Shown in pieces: positions 54,986 through 63,833 of a stretch of DNA of 64,000 bases. The DNA comes from Cupriavidus sp. D39 (GTDB lineage: Bacteria; Pseudomonadota; Gammaproteobacteria; Burkholderiales; Burkholderiaceae). The stretch's first letter is position 1. Each line of letters opens with the position of its first letter. The stretch is taken from contig NZ_JAPNLE010000009.1 of the NCBI RefSeq assembly GCF_026627925.1, positions 124,001 through 188,000 of the forward strand. The letters are read 5' to 3'. The notes below the pieces were generated by a model. The model was given only the letters and a program-made list of their open reading frames with translations, was not told where the DNA came from and searched no databases. Made by a program: the position numbers and the translations under genes.

Positions 54986-56467
54986 ATGGTCAAGACTGGT
55001 AGCCAGCATATCGAGATGCTGCGTGACGGCAGAGAGGTTTACCTGGACGGCAAACGCGTGACGGATGTCACAACGCACCCGGCTTTCCGCAACTCGATCC
55101 GTAGTTACGCCAACCTTTACGACTTTCAGGCCCGCCCCGAGAACATCGAGAAGATGACATTCGAGTCGCCGGATACCGGCGACAACGTGAGCCGGATCTG
55201 GCAACTGCCGCAGAGCTATGACGACCTGGTCGAGCGCCGGATGGCGCTCGAGGCCTGGACGGAATTGCACTACGGCTTCATGGGCCGCTCGCCGGATCAC
55301 GTAGCTTCGTGCATCTCCGGGATGTATATGGGGATCGACGTCTTCGAGCAGCATGACCGTGCGCGAGCCGGCGCCCTGCGCGAGTACTACAAGTACGCCC
55401 GGGACAACGACCTCTTCCTGACGTACGTCATCGTCAACCCGCAAGCCAACCAGTCGAAGGCGGCGCACGAGCAGGAGGACAAATATCTGGCCGTGGGCAT
55501 CGTCGACCAGGATGCCGAAGGCATCACGGTGCGCGGCGCGAAGATGCTGGCCACCAGCGGCATCATGGCCAACGAGGTGTTCTGCAGTTGCATCCAGCCC
55601 CTGCGCGAGGGCGACGAGATGTACGCGCTGTCGTTCGCGGTGCCCATGAACATCAAGGGGCTGAAAGTCATGTCGCGCAAGTCGTACGAGGCCAACGCGA
55701 CTTCGGTGTTCGACAACCCGCTGTCGAGCCGCTACGACGAGAACGATGCGGTGCTGTACTTCGACGACGTCAAGGTGCCATGGGAGCGCGTCTTTATCGC
55801 GGGCGATGTCGGCATGTGCGCCAGGCAGTTTCATGCCACGCCGGCGCATAGCTACCAGAACTACCAGTGCCAGGTACGGCTGATGGTGAAGCTGCGCTTC
55901 CTGGTAGGCATTGCGCAAAAGATTACCGAGGTCAACGGCACCAACGGCTTCCCCCAGGTCAGGGAGATGCTGGGCCAGCTCGCTGCCGAGGCAGGGATGG
56001 TGGAGGCCTTCGTCTACGGCATGGAATCCAAGGGACGCATGGAGCGAGGCTACTTCATGCCGGACCGCAACCTCCTGTACGGGTCGCAGGTGATCACCCA
56101 GCAGCTCTATGCCAAGGTGCTCAATACCCTGCGTGAGCTGGCAGGCGGCGGGATGATCATGCTGCCGTCGAGCCTTCACGATTTCGAGAATCCGGAGCTG
56201 GCCAGGATCATCGAGAAGACGCAGAAATCCCCGGCCTGCAGCCCTGAAGAGCGCGTCAAGTTCTTCAAGCTGGCGTGGGATGCCGTTGGGTCCGAGTTTG
56301 CATCGCGCCATAACCAATACGAGATGTTCTATGCGGGCGCGGGCTTCGTGACCAAGGGGCACACCTATCGGACCTATGACTGGAAGAAGGCCACGGGCCT
56401 GGTCGACAACATCCTGGACAGCTATTCGCTCGGCGCGGAGCTGGGCCAGCTGGCACGCGCTGCCTGA
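54986..56467 (+). CDS. 4-Hydroxyphenylacetate 3-hydroxylase family oxygenase (HpaB-like)
   Basis: The 493-residue protein has the family blocks RSYANLYDFQ, GRSPDHVASCISGMYMG, ARDNDLFLTYVIVNPQ and VPWERVFIAGDVGMC. The last precedes the FAD-binding region. The C-terminal half ends with an EFASRHNQYEMFYAG signature. It is an acyl-CoA-dehydrogenase-like monooxygenase that uses free reduced flavin to hydroxylate phenolic rings ortho to the hydroxyl. Its partner reductase is encoded just upstream. The neighbouring cupin, amidase and importer show that its substrate may carry an amide group. Confidence 0.93.
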   Translation: MVKTGSQHIEMLRDGREVYLDGKRVTDVTTHPAFRNSIRSYANLYDFQARPENIEKMTFESPDTGDNVSRIWQLPQSYDDLVERRMALEAWTELHYGFMGRSPDHVASCISGMYMGIDVFEQHDRARAGALREYYKYARDNDLFLTYVIVNPQANQSKAAHEQEDKYLAVGIVDQDAEGITVRGAKMLATSGIMANEVFCSCIQPLREGDEMYALSFAVPMNIKGLKVMSRKSYEANATSVFDNPLSSRYDENDAVLYFDDVKVPWERVFIAGDVGMCARQFHATPAHSYQNYQCQVRLMVKLRFLVGIAQKITEVNGTNGFPQVREMLGQLAAEAGMVEAFVYGMESKGRMERGYFMPDRNLLYGSQVITQQLYAKVLNTLRELAGGGMIMLPSSLHDFENPELARIIEKTQKSPACSPEERVKFFKLAWDAVGSEFASRHNQYEMFYAGAGFVTKGHTYRTYDWKKATGLVDNILDSYSLGAELGQLARAA

Positions 56468-56513
56468 GCGGGCAATCGCGCTCTGACATTCCTTGACACG
56501 CACGGAGATAACG

Positions 56514-56894
56514 ATGGCGATCAACAAGCTTCACGATGAGTTCCACACCATTGACATGGCGAGCGGCTGGGAGGTGCCTCCGGGCTATCCCGCGGGCATC
56601 CAGCAAAAGATCCTTTCCGGCTCGCTCGACGAGAGCGGCGGCCGCGGCAGCCGCACGCGCCTGCTGCGCTTCCAGCCCGGTGTCTTTACCACCGCGCCGT
56701 TCGTGCATCGCTACTGGGAGGAGGTGTATCTGCTCAGCGGTGACCTGACCGTCGGTAACGACGAACAGGGCGAGGGCGGGCAGGCGTTCGATCCGCACAC
56801 CTATGCCTGCCGTCCGCCGGGCGCCTATCACGGTCCCTTCAAGTCGAATGCGGGCTGCATGTTGCTGGAAATCCACTACTTCGACCCGGCCTGA
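56514..56894 (+). CDS. Cupin-fold protein
   Basis: The 126-residue protein has the cupin pattern PFVHRYWEEVYLLSGDLTVGN and PHTYACRPPGAYHGPFKS, with His, Glu and His residues suitable for metal binding. Single-domain cupins of this type act as dioxygenases, isomerases or ligand sensors. It starts 46 bases after the oxygenase and ends two bases before the amidase, so it belongs to the same operon. Confidence 0.85.
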   Translation: MAINKLHDEFHTIDMASGWEVPPGYPAGIQQKILSGSLDESGGRGSRTRLLRFQPGVFTTAPFVHRYWEEVYLLSGDLTVGNDEQGEGGQAFDPHTYACRPPGAYHGPFKSNAGCMLLEIHYFDPA

Positions 56895-56896
56895 TC

Positions 56897-58242
56897 ATGG
56901 TGGCGACCGTGGATTCCGTGATGCGCCAGCTCTCGGCGGGCACCGCCGATGCGGCGTCGCTGCTGGCGGGCTGTGTCGAGCGCGCCTGCAATCCGGGCGG
57001 GGAGGGCGCACGCGTCTTCCCGCATGGCGTGAGCATGGCCGCATCAAAGCAGGCCAGGGCCAGCGACATATTGCGCGGGCAGGGGTGGCCGGGCCGCTGT
57101 CGGGCCTGCCGATCTCGGTCAAGGACCTGTTCGACGTGCAGGGCGACGTCACGCGGGCCGGGGCGCGCGTGCTGCCCGAGCAGGCTGCCACGGCCGATGC
57201 GCTCGCCATTGCACGATTGCGCGCGGCCGGCGCGGTCTTTGTCGGCCGCACCAATATGACCGAGTTCGCGTACTCCGGGGTTGGCATCAATCCGCACTAC
57301 GGGACGCCCCGCAATCCGTTCGAGCGTGCGGTTGGCCGCATTCCCGGCGGCTCCTCGTCCGGGGCCGCCGTTTCGGTGACGGACGGCATGGCCGTGGCCG
57401 CGATCGGCTCGGATACGGGCGGCTCGTGCCGGATTCCCGCGGCGCTCTGCGGCATCACGGGGTTCAAGCCCACGGCGCGCCGGGTGCCGCTGCAGGGAAC
57501 GGTGCCGCTGTCGCCCAGCTATGACTCGATCGGTTGCCTGGCACAAACGGTTGCCTGTTGCGCCGCGCTCGACGGGGTCATGGCGGGCGAGCCAGATGGG
57601 CCGCTGGCAGCGCGTCCGGTGCGTGGCCTTCGGCTGGCCGTGGCAAGGAACGTGGTGCTCGACGGCCTTTCCCGGGAAGTTGCCAGCGCCTATGAGCGCG
57701 CTCTTGGCCGGCTGGCCGCAGCCGGCGCCGTGCTGCGGGAAGTTGCCTTCGATAGCTGGGACCAGTTGCCGGAACTGAGCATCAACGGGGGCCTGGTGGC
57801 GGCGGAGGCAAGCGCGTGGCACGCCGAACTGGTTGCCGCCCAGGCGGATCGCTATGACCCGCGCGTGCTGTCGCGTATCCGGATGGGCGAGCAGCAGGGC
57901 GCCGCGGACTACCTGCGCACGCGCGCCCGGCGGCTGGCTTTGTGCCGGGAGGCTCAAGGCGAAATGGAAGGGTTCGACGCCGTGCTGCTGCCGACGGTGC
58001 CGATCGCGGCGCCGAGGATTGCCGACCTGGCCGATGACGCTGCGTTCTTCAACGCTAACCGGCTGTTGTTGCGCAATCCTGCCATCGCCAATGTGCTCGA
58101 CTTGTGCGCATTGACCCTGCCATGCCATGAAGCCGGACAAGCGCCGGTCGGGTTGATGCTGTTCGGGCCGCCCATGGCGGACCGGCAACTGCTCGGCATC
58201 GGCATGGGCATGGAGGAAGTCCTGCGTAGCCACGAGACGTAG
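56897..58242 (+). CDS. Amidase-signature family hydrolase, one apparent frameshift
   Basis: The Ser-cisSer-Lys triad is visible: ISVKDLFDVQG supplies Lys, GGSSSGAAVSV the cis-Ser and GSDTGGSCRIPAALCG the nucleophilic Ser. The frame breaks at the GGGG run 57082-57085; one added G joins RGQG to VAGPLSGLPISVKD and gives 448 residues. It hydrolyses an amide in the cytoplasm. In this operon it could release ammonia from an aromatic amide or from a ring-cleavage product. Confidence 0.9.
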
Positions 58243-58260
58243 ACGCTTTGTAGACGCGTT
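58239..58260. repeat. 11-bp repeat, two units, over the amidase stop
   Basis: GTAGACGCTTT and GTAGACGCGTT are contiguous. The first contains the amidase stop codon. Confidence 0.65.
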
Positions 58261-58319
58261 ATCCGCCGACAAGACCTTGTCGCGGCTTCTAGCAGTCCAG
58301 CAATGGAGAGGAGAGAACA

Positions 58320-59545
58320 TGTTCCGCTTTCGATTCAAGCCGATGTTCCTGGCCAGCACGATGTTGGGGTTTTCGGCGATTGCCGCGGCACAGCCGGGCA
58401 AGATCAGCGACGGCGTGGTGAAGATCGGCGTCCTGACCGATATGTCGTCGATATTTTCCGATATCGGCGGAAAAGGGTCGCTGGTGGCGGCCCAGATGGC
58501 GGTGGACGATTTCGGCGGGAAGGTGCTGGGATCCGACATCAAGGTGGTCAGCACCGATCACCAGAACAAGACCGATGTGGCCGGGACCATCGCGCGCGAC
58601 TGGTTCGATAACCAGAAGGTGGACGTCATCCAGGACGTCTTGCCGTCCTCGGTGGCGCTCGCGGTGTCCAACCTCGGCAGGGAGAAGCACAAGCTGGTGA
58701 TTGCCAGCGGTGCCGGCACGACAAGGCTGACCAACGAGGATTGCTCGCCCTACACCATCCAGTATTCCTATGACACCTACGCCTTTGCGGCCAACACGGT
58801 AAAGGCGCTGTCAAAGGGTGGCGACAACAGCTGGTACTTCCTGACGGTCGACTATGCGCTGGGTGCATCCCTGGAGAAAGACGCGACGGACGCCCTGGCC
58901 TCGGCAGGCGGGAAGATCGTCGGGAAGGCGAAGCATCCCATCAACTCCCCCGACCTCTCGTCCTACCTGCTGCAGGCCCAGGCATCGGGCGCCAAGGTGA
59001 TCGGCCTGGCCAATGCCGGCAGCGATACCGTCAACGCACTGAAGACCGCCCGGGACTTCGGCATTGGCGGCACGGGAAAACAGAAGCTGGCGGGCCTGCA
59101 CATGTTCATCAGCGACATCCATAGCCTTGGCCTGCAAGCGGCGCAAGGGATGATGCTGACCACCTCGTTCTATTGGGACCGTGACGACGCGACCCGCGCG
59201 TGGTCGCAGCGCTTCTTCGACAAGACCAGGAAGATGCCCACGCTGGTGCAGGCCGGCGTGTACTCGTCGACGATGCATTACTTGAAGGCCGTCCAGGCCG
59301 CGGGAACCGACGAGACCGATGCAGTGGTGGCGAAGATGAAGGCCAGCCCCGTCAATGATTTCTTCGCGGCCAGCGGAAAGATCCGCGCCGACGGGTTGAT
59401 GGTGCATGACATGTATCTCGTCGAGGTCAAGACCCCGCAGGAATCCAGAAAGCCGTGGGACTACTACAAGATCAAGCAGGTCATTCCAGCCAGCGAGGCG
59501 TTCCGCCCAATTGCCGCAAGCAAATGCGCGCTGCTCAAGAAATAG
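58320..59545 (+). CDS. Liv-type ABC transporter substrate-binding protein
   Basis: ATG 58320 follows GGAGAGGAGAG. A signal peptide is cleaved at AIAAA/QPGKI. The type I periplasmic-binding fold (408 residues) shows VKIGVLTDMSSIFSDIGGKGSLVAAQMAVDDFGG and a ligand loop VIASGAGTTRLTNEDC. The subgroup binds aromatic or amide-like solutes rather than leucine. It is the periplasmic receptor for the permease and ATPases encoded downstream. Confidence 0.92.
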
Positions 59546-59550
59546 CGACT

Positions 59551-59594
59551 AGCCACTGCAAAGCCACTACAAGGCCACTACATAGCCATTACGG
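59551..59594. repeat. 11-bp tandem repeat, four units, between binding-protein and DUF2848 genes
   Basis: AGCCACTGCAA, AGCCACTACAA, GGCCACTACAT and AGCCATTACGG are contiguous. The last unit runs into the ribosome site of the next gene. Confidence 0.85.
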
Positions 59595-59604
59595 AGAACG
59601 GAAC

Positions 59605-60288
59605 ATGCTGACATTCGATATCGAGACACGCACCGGCAGGTGGCAGCGCGTTGTGACCATCAAGCAGCTCGTCATCGCGGGCTGGACGGGACGGGACACC
59701 GACGCGATGGAGAAGCACATCCGCGAGCTGGAGGCGCTGGGTGTCAAGCGGCCGGCGGCCACCCCGGTCTTCTACCGGGTCGCGGCGCAGCGTCTGCAAT
59801 CGCAACCCGCTATCCAGGTCAGCGGGGATGCCAGCAGCGGCGAAGTGGAGTTCCTGCTGCTCAAGGACCAGGGCGAGATCTATGTCGGCATTGCCTCGGA
59901 CCACACCGACCGGGAGGCGGAGACCTACGGCATCACGGTGTCCAAGCAGATGTGCGACAAGCCCTGCGCGCAAGTGCTCTGGCGCCTGGCGGACGTCGGC
60001 AAGCACTGGGACCAGCTTGTCCTGCGTGCCTACGCGACCATCGACGGCGAGCGTGTGCTGTACCAGCAAGGGCCGGTGACGGCGATGCGTTCGCCCCAGG
60101 ACCTGCTCGACAGGTTTGCGGAGCACGGAGGCAGTTTCGACGACGGGACTGCCATGCTGTGCGGCACGCTGGCCGCGATCGGCGGCATCCGGTCGGCGGA
60201 TCGTTTCGAGATCGAACTGGAGGATCCGGTCCTTGCCCGCTCGCTGCACCACGCCTACGCCGTAGAGACGTTGCCTGTCCACGGCTAG
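59605..60288 (+). CDS. DUF2848 family protein
   Basis: ATG 59605 follows GGAGAACGG. The 227-residue protein has VVTIKQLVIAGWTGRDTDAMEKHIRELEALGV and FLLLKDQGEIYVGIASDHTDRE, features of DUF2848, a family related to fumarylacetoacetate hydrolase-like folds and often encoded within Liv-transporter operons. It is cytoplasmic. A hydrolase or isomerase step in the same pathway is plausible. Confidence 0.85.
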   Translation: MLTFDIETRTGRWQRVVTIKQLVIAGWTGRDTDAMEKHIRELEALGVKRPAATPVFYRVAAQRLQSQPAIQVSGDASSGEVEFLLLKDQGEIYVGIASDHTDREAETYGITVSKQMCDKPCAQVLWRLADVGKHWDQLVLRAYATIDGERVLYQQGPVTAMRSPQDLLDRFAEHGGSFDDGTAMLCGTLAAIGGIRSADRFEIELEDPVLARSLHHAYAVETLPVHG

Positions 60289-60337
60289 GGCCGCTGGCCA
60301 GATCCGTATTCCGATGCATGCCAAAGGCGACAAAGCG

Positions 60338-61114
60338 ATGCCCCACGAAGATTCCATACTAGAAACGCGCAGCCTGACCAAGTCGTTCCGCGGCTTCACC
60401 GCCGTGTGCGACGTCAACCTCAAGGTGCGGCGCGGCGCCATCCATGCCTTGATCGGCCCCAACGGCGCCGGCAAGACCACCTGCTTCAACCTGCTGACCA
60501 AGTTCCTCGAGCCGACCACGGGCACGATCCTGTTCAACGGCATCGACATCACCCGCGAAAAGCCGGCGCAGATCGCCCGGCGCGGCGTGATCCGGTCGTT
60601 CCAGATCTCTGCTGTGTTCCCGCACCTGACGGTGCTGGAGAACGTGCGTATCGGGCTGCAGCGGCAACTTGGCACTTCCTATCATTTCTGGCGCAGCGAG
60701 GGCACGCTCGACACGCTCAACGCACGCGGCATGGAACTGCTCGAGCAGGTCGGGCTGACCGATGTCGCGCAGACGGTGACGGTCAACCTGCCGTACGGCC
60801 GCAAGCGCGCGCTCGAGATCGCCACCACGCTGGCGATGGAGCCGGAGATGATGCTGCTGGACGAGCCCACCCAGGGCATGGGCCACGAAGACGTGGCGCG
60901 CGTCACCGAGCTGATCCGCAAGGTGGCGGTGGGGCGCACCATCCTGATGGTCGAGCACAACATGAACGTGGTCTCGTCGATTGCCGACAAGATCACGGTA
61001 TTACAGCGCGGCGCGATCCTGGCCGAGGGGCCGTACGCCGAGGTATCGAAAGACCCGCGCGTGATGGAGGCCTACATGGGCACCGTCGAAACTGCATTGC
61101 AGGGCGCGCACTGA
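60338..61114 (+). CDS. livG: Liv-type ABC transporter ATPase (LivG-like)
   Basis: The 258-residue ATPase has Walker A GPNGAGKTTCFN, the Q-loop region VIRSFQISAVFPHLTVLENV, a signature region NLPYGRKRALEIATTLA and Walker B MMLLDEPTQGMG, then a His switch in MVEHNM. ATG 60338 is chosen; an upstream in-frame ATG at 60314 is possible. The signature reads PYGRKR instead of LSGGQ-like, as is common in LivG. Confidence 0.92.
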   Translation: MPHEDSILETRSLTKSFRGFTAVCDVNLKVRRGAIHALIGPNGAGKTTCFNLLTKFLEPTTGTILFNGIDITREKPAQIARRGVIRSFQISAVFPHLTVLENVRIGLQRQLGTSYHFWRSEGTLDTLNARGMELLEQVGLTDVAQTVTVNLPYGRKRALEIATTLAMEPEMMLLDEPTQGMGHEDVARVTELIRKVAVGRTILMVEHNMNVVSSIADKITVLQRGAILAEGPYAEVSKDPRVMEAYMGTVETALQGAH

Positions 61115-61123
61115 GGAGCCAGG

Positions 61124-61849
61124 ATGAGCACAACGCCCGCACTAGACATCAAGGACCTGCACGCCTGGTACAGCGAATCGCACATCCTGCATGGCGTGGA
61201 CCTGACCGTGAATCCCGGCGAGGTGGTGACGCTGCTGGGCCGCAACGGCGCCGGGCGCACCACCACGCTGCGCGCCATCATGGGCCTGACCGGCCAGCGC
61301 AAGGGCTCGATCCGCGTCAACGGCACCGAGACCATCGGCATGCCGACGCACAAGATCGCGCACTGCGGCATCGGCTATTGCCCGGAAGAGCGGGGCATCT
61401 TCGCCAGCCTGTCGTGCGAGGAAAACCTGATGCTGCCGCCGCTGTTGAAAGGGCAGGGCACCAGCGCGCTCACCGGCATGAGCGAGGCCGAGATCTACGA
61501 GATGTTCCCTAACCTGAAGGAGCGCCGCCAGAGCCAGGGCACGCGCCTGTCGGGCGGCGAGCAGCAGATGCTTGCCGTCGGGCGCATCCTGCGCACCGGG
61601 GCCAACCTGCTGCTGCTCGACGAGATCTCCGAGGGCCTCGCGCCCGTGATCGTGCAAGCGCTGGCGCGGATGATCCTGATGCTCAAGAAAAAGGGCTACA
61701 CGGTGGTGATGGTGGAGCAGAACTTCCGCTTTGCCGCGCCGCTGGCAGATCGCTTTTATGTGATGGAACACGGCGCCATCGTCGAGCGTTTCGCGGCCGC
61801 GGAGCTGCAGGCCAGGATGCCGGTGCTGAACGCGTTGCTGGGGGTATGA
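61124..61849 (+). CDS. livF: Liv-type ABC transporter ATPase (LivF-like) with Arg in Walker A
   Basis: The 241-residue ATPase has GRNGAGRTTTLRAIMGL as Walker A, where Arg replaces the usual Lys. The signature RLSGGEQQMLAVGRIL, Walker B LLLLDEISEGLAP and His-switch Glu in MVEQNF are otherwise normal (Gln replaces His in that switch, frequent in LivF). It pairs with the LivG-like subunit to drive uptake. The Arg substitution could weaken ATP turnover in one site of the heterodimer. Confidence 0.92.
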   Translation: MSTTPALDIKDLHAWYSESHILHGVDLTVNPGEVVTLLGRNGAGRTTTLRAIMGLTGQRKGSIRVNGTETIGMPTHKIAHCGIGYCPEERGIFASLSCEENLMLPPLLKGQGTSALTGMSEAEIYEMFPNLKERRQSQGTRLSGGEQQMLAVGRILRTGANLLLLDEISEGLAPVIVQALARMILMLKKKGYTVVMVEQNFRFAAPLADRFYVMEHGAIVERFAAAELQARMPVLNALLGV

Positions 61850-61859
61850 GGACCGCTTT

Positions 61860-62744
61860 ATGACGATACTGAATTTTCCCCTTTCCGCCTTGCTGTCCCA
61901 ACTGCTGCTGGGGCTGGTCAATGGTGCTTTCTATGCGATGTTGAGCCTTGGCCTTGCGGTCATCTTCGGGCTGCTCAACGTCATCAATTTTGCCCACGGG
62001 GCGCTGTTCATGCTCGGTGCGGTGCTGGCCTGGATGGGCATGGAGTACGCCGGGCTCAACTACTGGGTGATGCTGGTGCTGTCGCCGCTGGCGGTGGCGC
62101 TGATCGGCATCGTGATCGAGCGCACCATGCTGCGCTGGATCTACAAGCTCGACCATATCTACGGCTTGCTGCTGACGCTTGGCATCACGCTGGTGATCGA
62201 AGGTATCTTCCGCTCGGTGTACGGCGTGTCCGGGCTGCCGTACTCCGCGCCGCAGGCGCTGGGCGGCGCCACCAGCCTGGGCTTCATGATGCTGCCCAAC
62301 TACCGCGCCTGGGTGGTGGCTGCCTCGCTGGTGGTGTGCTTCTCCACCTGGTACCTGATCGAGAGGACCAAGCTGGGCGCCTACCTGCGCGCCGGCACGG
62401 AGAACCCCAAGATGGTCGAGGCGTTCGGCGTCAACGTGCCGCTGATGGTGACGCTGACCTATGGCTTCGGCGTGGCGCCGGCGGCGTTTGCCGGCGTGCT
62501 GGCGGCGCCGGTGATGCAGGTCTCGCCGCTGATGGGGCAGAACCTGATCATCATCGTGTTTGCGGTAGTGGTGATCGGCGGGATGGGATCCATCATGGGC
62601 TCGATCCTGACCGGCCTCGGCCTGGGCGTGATCGAGGGCTTGACCAAGATGTTTTACCCCGAGGCCTCGGCCACGGTGGTGTTCCTCATCATGGCGATCG
62701 TGTTGATGTTGCGCCCGTCGGGGCTGTTTGGAAGGAGTCAATGA
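61860..62744 (+). CDS. livH: Liv-type ABC transporter permease (LivH-like)
   Basis: The 294-residue membrane protein has LVNGAFYAMLSLGLAVIFGLLNVINFAHGALFMLGA, the standard LivH start, and about eight helices. The EAA-like loop is ERTKLGAYLRAGTENPKMVEAFGVNV. Its stop overlaps the LivM start (ATGATG). It forms the translocation pore with LivM. Confidence 0.94.
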   Translation: MTILNFPLSALLSQLLLGLVNGAFYAMLSLGLAVIFGLLNVINFAHGALFMLGAVLAWMGMEYAGLNYWVMLVLSPLAVALIGIVIERTMLRWIYKLDHIYGLLLTLGITLVIEGIFRSVYGVSGLPYSAPQALGGATSLGFMMLPNYRAWVVAASLVVCFSTWYLIERTKLGAYLRAGTENPKMVEAFGVNVPLMVTLTYGFGVAPAAFAGVLAAPVMQVSPLMGQNLIIIVFAVVVIGGMGSIMGSILTGLGLGVIEGLTKMFYPEASATVVFLIMAIVLMLRPSGLFGRSQ

Positions 62745-63760
62745 TGGGTCAGTCAACCAGGAAACTGGGGTACGGATTGCTGCTGGCAGCGCTGGTGCTG
62801 GCGCCGATGGCCGGGGCGTATCCGGTGTTTGTGCTCAAGGTGCTGTGCTTCGCGCTGTTCGCGTGCGCGTTCAACCTGCTGGTCGGCTATACCGGGCTGC
62901 TGTCGTTCGGGCATGCGGCCTTCTTCGGCGGCGCGGGCTATGCAGCGGGCCATGCCATGAAAGTATGGGGCGTCACGCCGGAAGCGGGCATGGTGCTGGG
63001 GACGCTGGCCGGCGGCCTGGCCGGCTATGTGGTGGGGTCGCTGGCGATCCGCCGCCAGGGCATCTATTTCTCGATGATCACGCTGGCATTGGCGCAGATG
63101 CTGTTCTTTGTCTGCCTGCAGGCGCCAGCCACGGGCGGCGAGGATGGCCTGCAGGCGATTCCGCGCGGCAAGCTGTTCGGCGTGCTGCCGCTGGCCGACG
63201 ACCTGACGCTGTACTACGTGGCGCTGGCGGTCATCGTGGCGGCGTTCGCGCTGATCGTGCGCACGGTGCATTCTCCGTTCGGCCAGATCCTCAAGGCGAT
63301 CAAGGAGAACGAGCCGCGCACCATCTCGCTGGGCTACGACACCGACCGCTACAAGCTGATGGCGTTCGTGCTCTCCGCCGCGCTGTCCGGGCTGGCCGGG
63401 TCGATCAAGGCGCTGGTGCTGGGCTTTGCCACGCTGACCGACGTGCACTGGTCGATGTCGGGCTCGGTGATCCTGATGACGCTGGTGGGCGGGCTGGGCA
63501 CGCTGTCCGGCCCGCTGGTCGGCGCCTTCGTGGTGGTCGCGCTGGAAACCCGGCTGGGCGCCATCGGCAATTTCCTGGCTTCCGCCACGGGCATTGCATG
63601 GTTCGGCTCGCTGGGCGAGTCGGTGACCATGGTAACGGGCGTCATCTTTATTGCCTGCGTCTTGCTGTTCCGCCGGGGCCTTGTGGGCCAGCTTGAATTG
63701 CTGGCGGGCAGCCAGGTCTTTAGCCGAAGGCTGCGCGCGCCGCGCGCAGCCCCCGCCTGA
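62744..63760 (+). CDS. livM: Liv-type ABC transporter permease (LivM-like)
   Basis: Start codons at 62741 or 62744 overlap the LivH stop. The 338-residue protein has YPVFVLKVLCFALFACAFNLLVGYTGLLSFGHAAFFG, the LivM hallmark, about ten helices and the cytoplasmic loop PFGQILKAIKENEPRTISLGYD. It completes the importer and ends the operon. The following 73 bases contain no terminator that I can see before the transposase gene. Confidence 0.94.
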   Translation: MGQSTRKLGYGLLLAALVLAPMAGAYPVFVLKVLCFALFACAFNLLVGYTGLLSFGHAAFFGGAGYAAGHAMKVWGVTPEAGMVLGTLAGGLAGYVVGSLAIRRQGIYFSMITLALAQMLFFVCLQAPATGGEDGLQAIPRGKLFGVLPLADDLTLYYVALAVIVAAFALIVRTVHSPFGQILKAIKENEPRTISLGYDTDRYKLMAFVLSAALSGLAGSIKALVLGFATLTDVHWSMSGSVILMTLVGGLGTLSGPLVGAFVVVALETRLGAIGNFLASATGIAWFGSLGESVTMVTGVIFIACVLLFRRGLVGQLELLAGSQVFSRRLRAPRAAPA

Positions 63761-63833
63761 AGCCGGACTAAACATGACGACATAAGTATTGCAGCATGTA
63801 TGATTGCGTGGTTACTCTAATGGAGAGGCAGCC

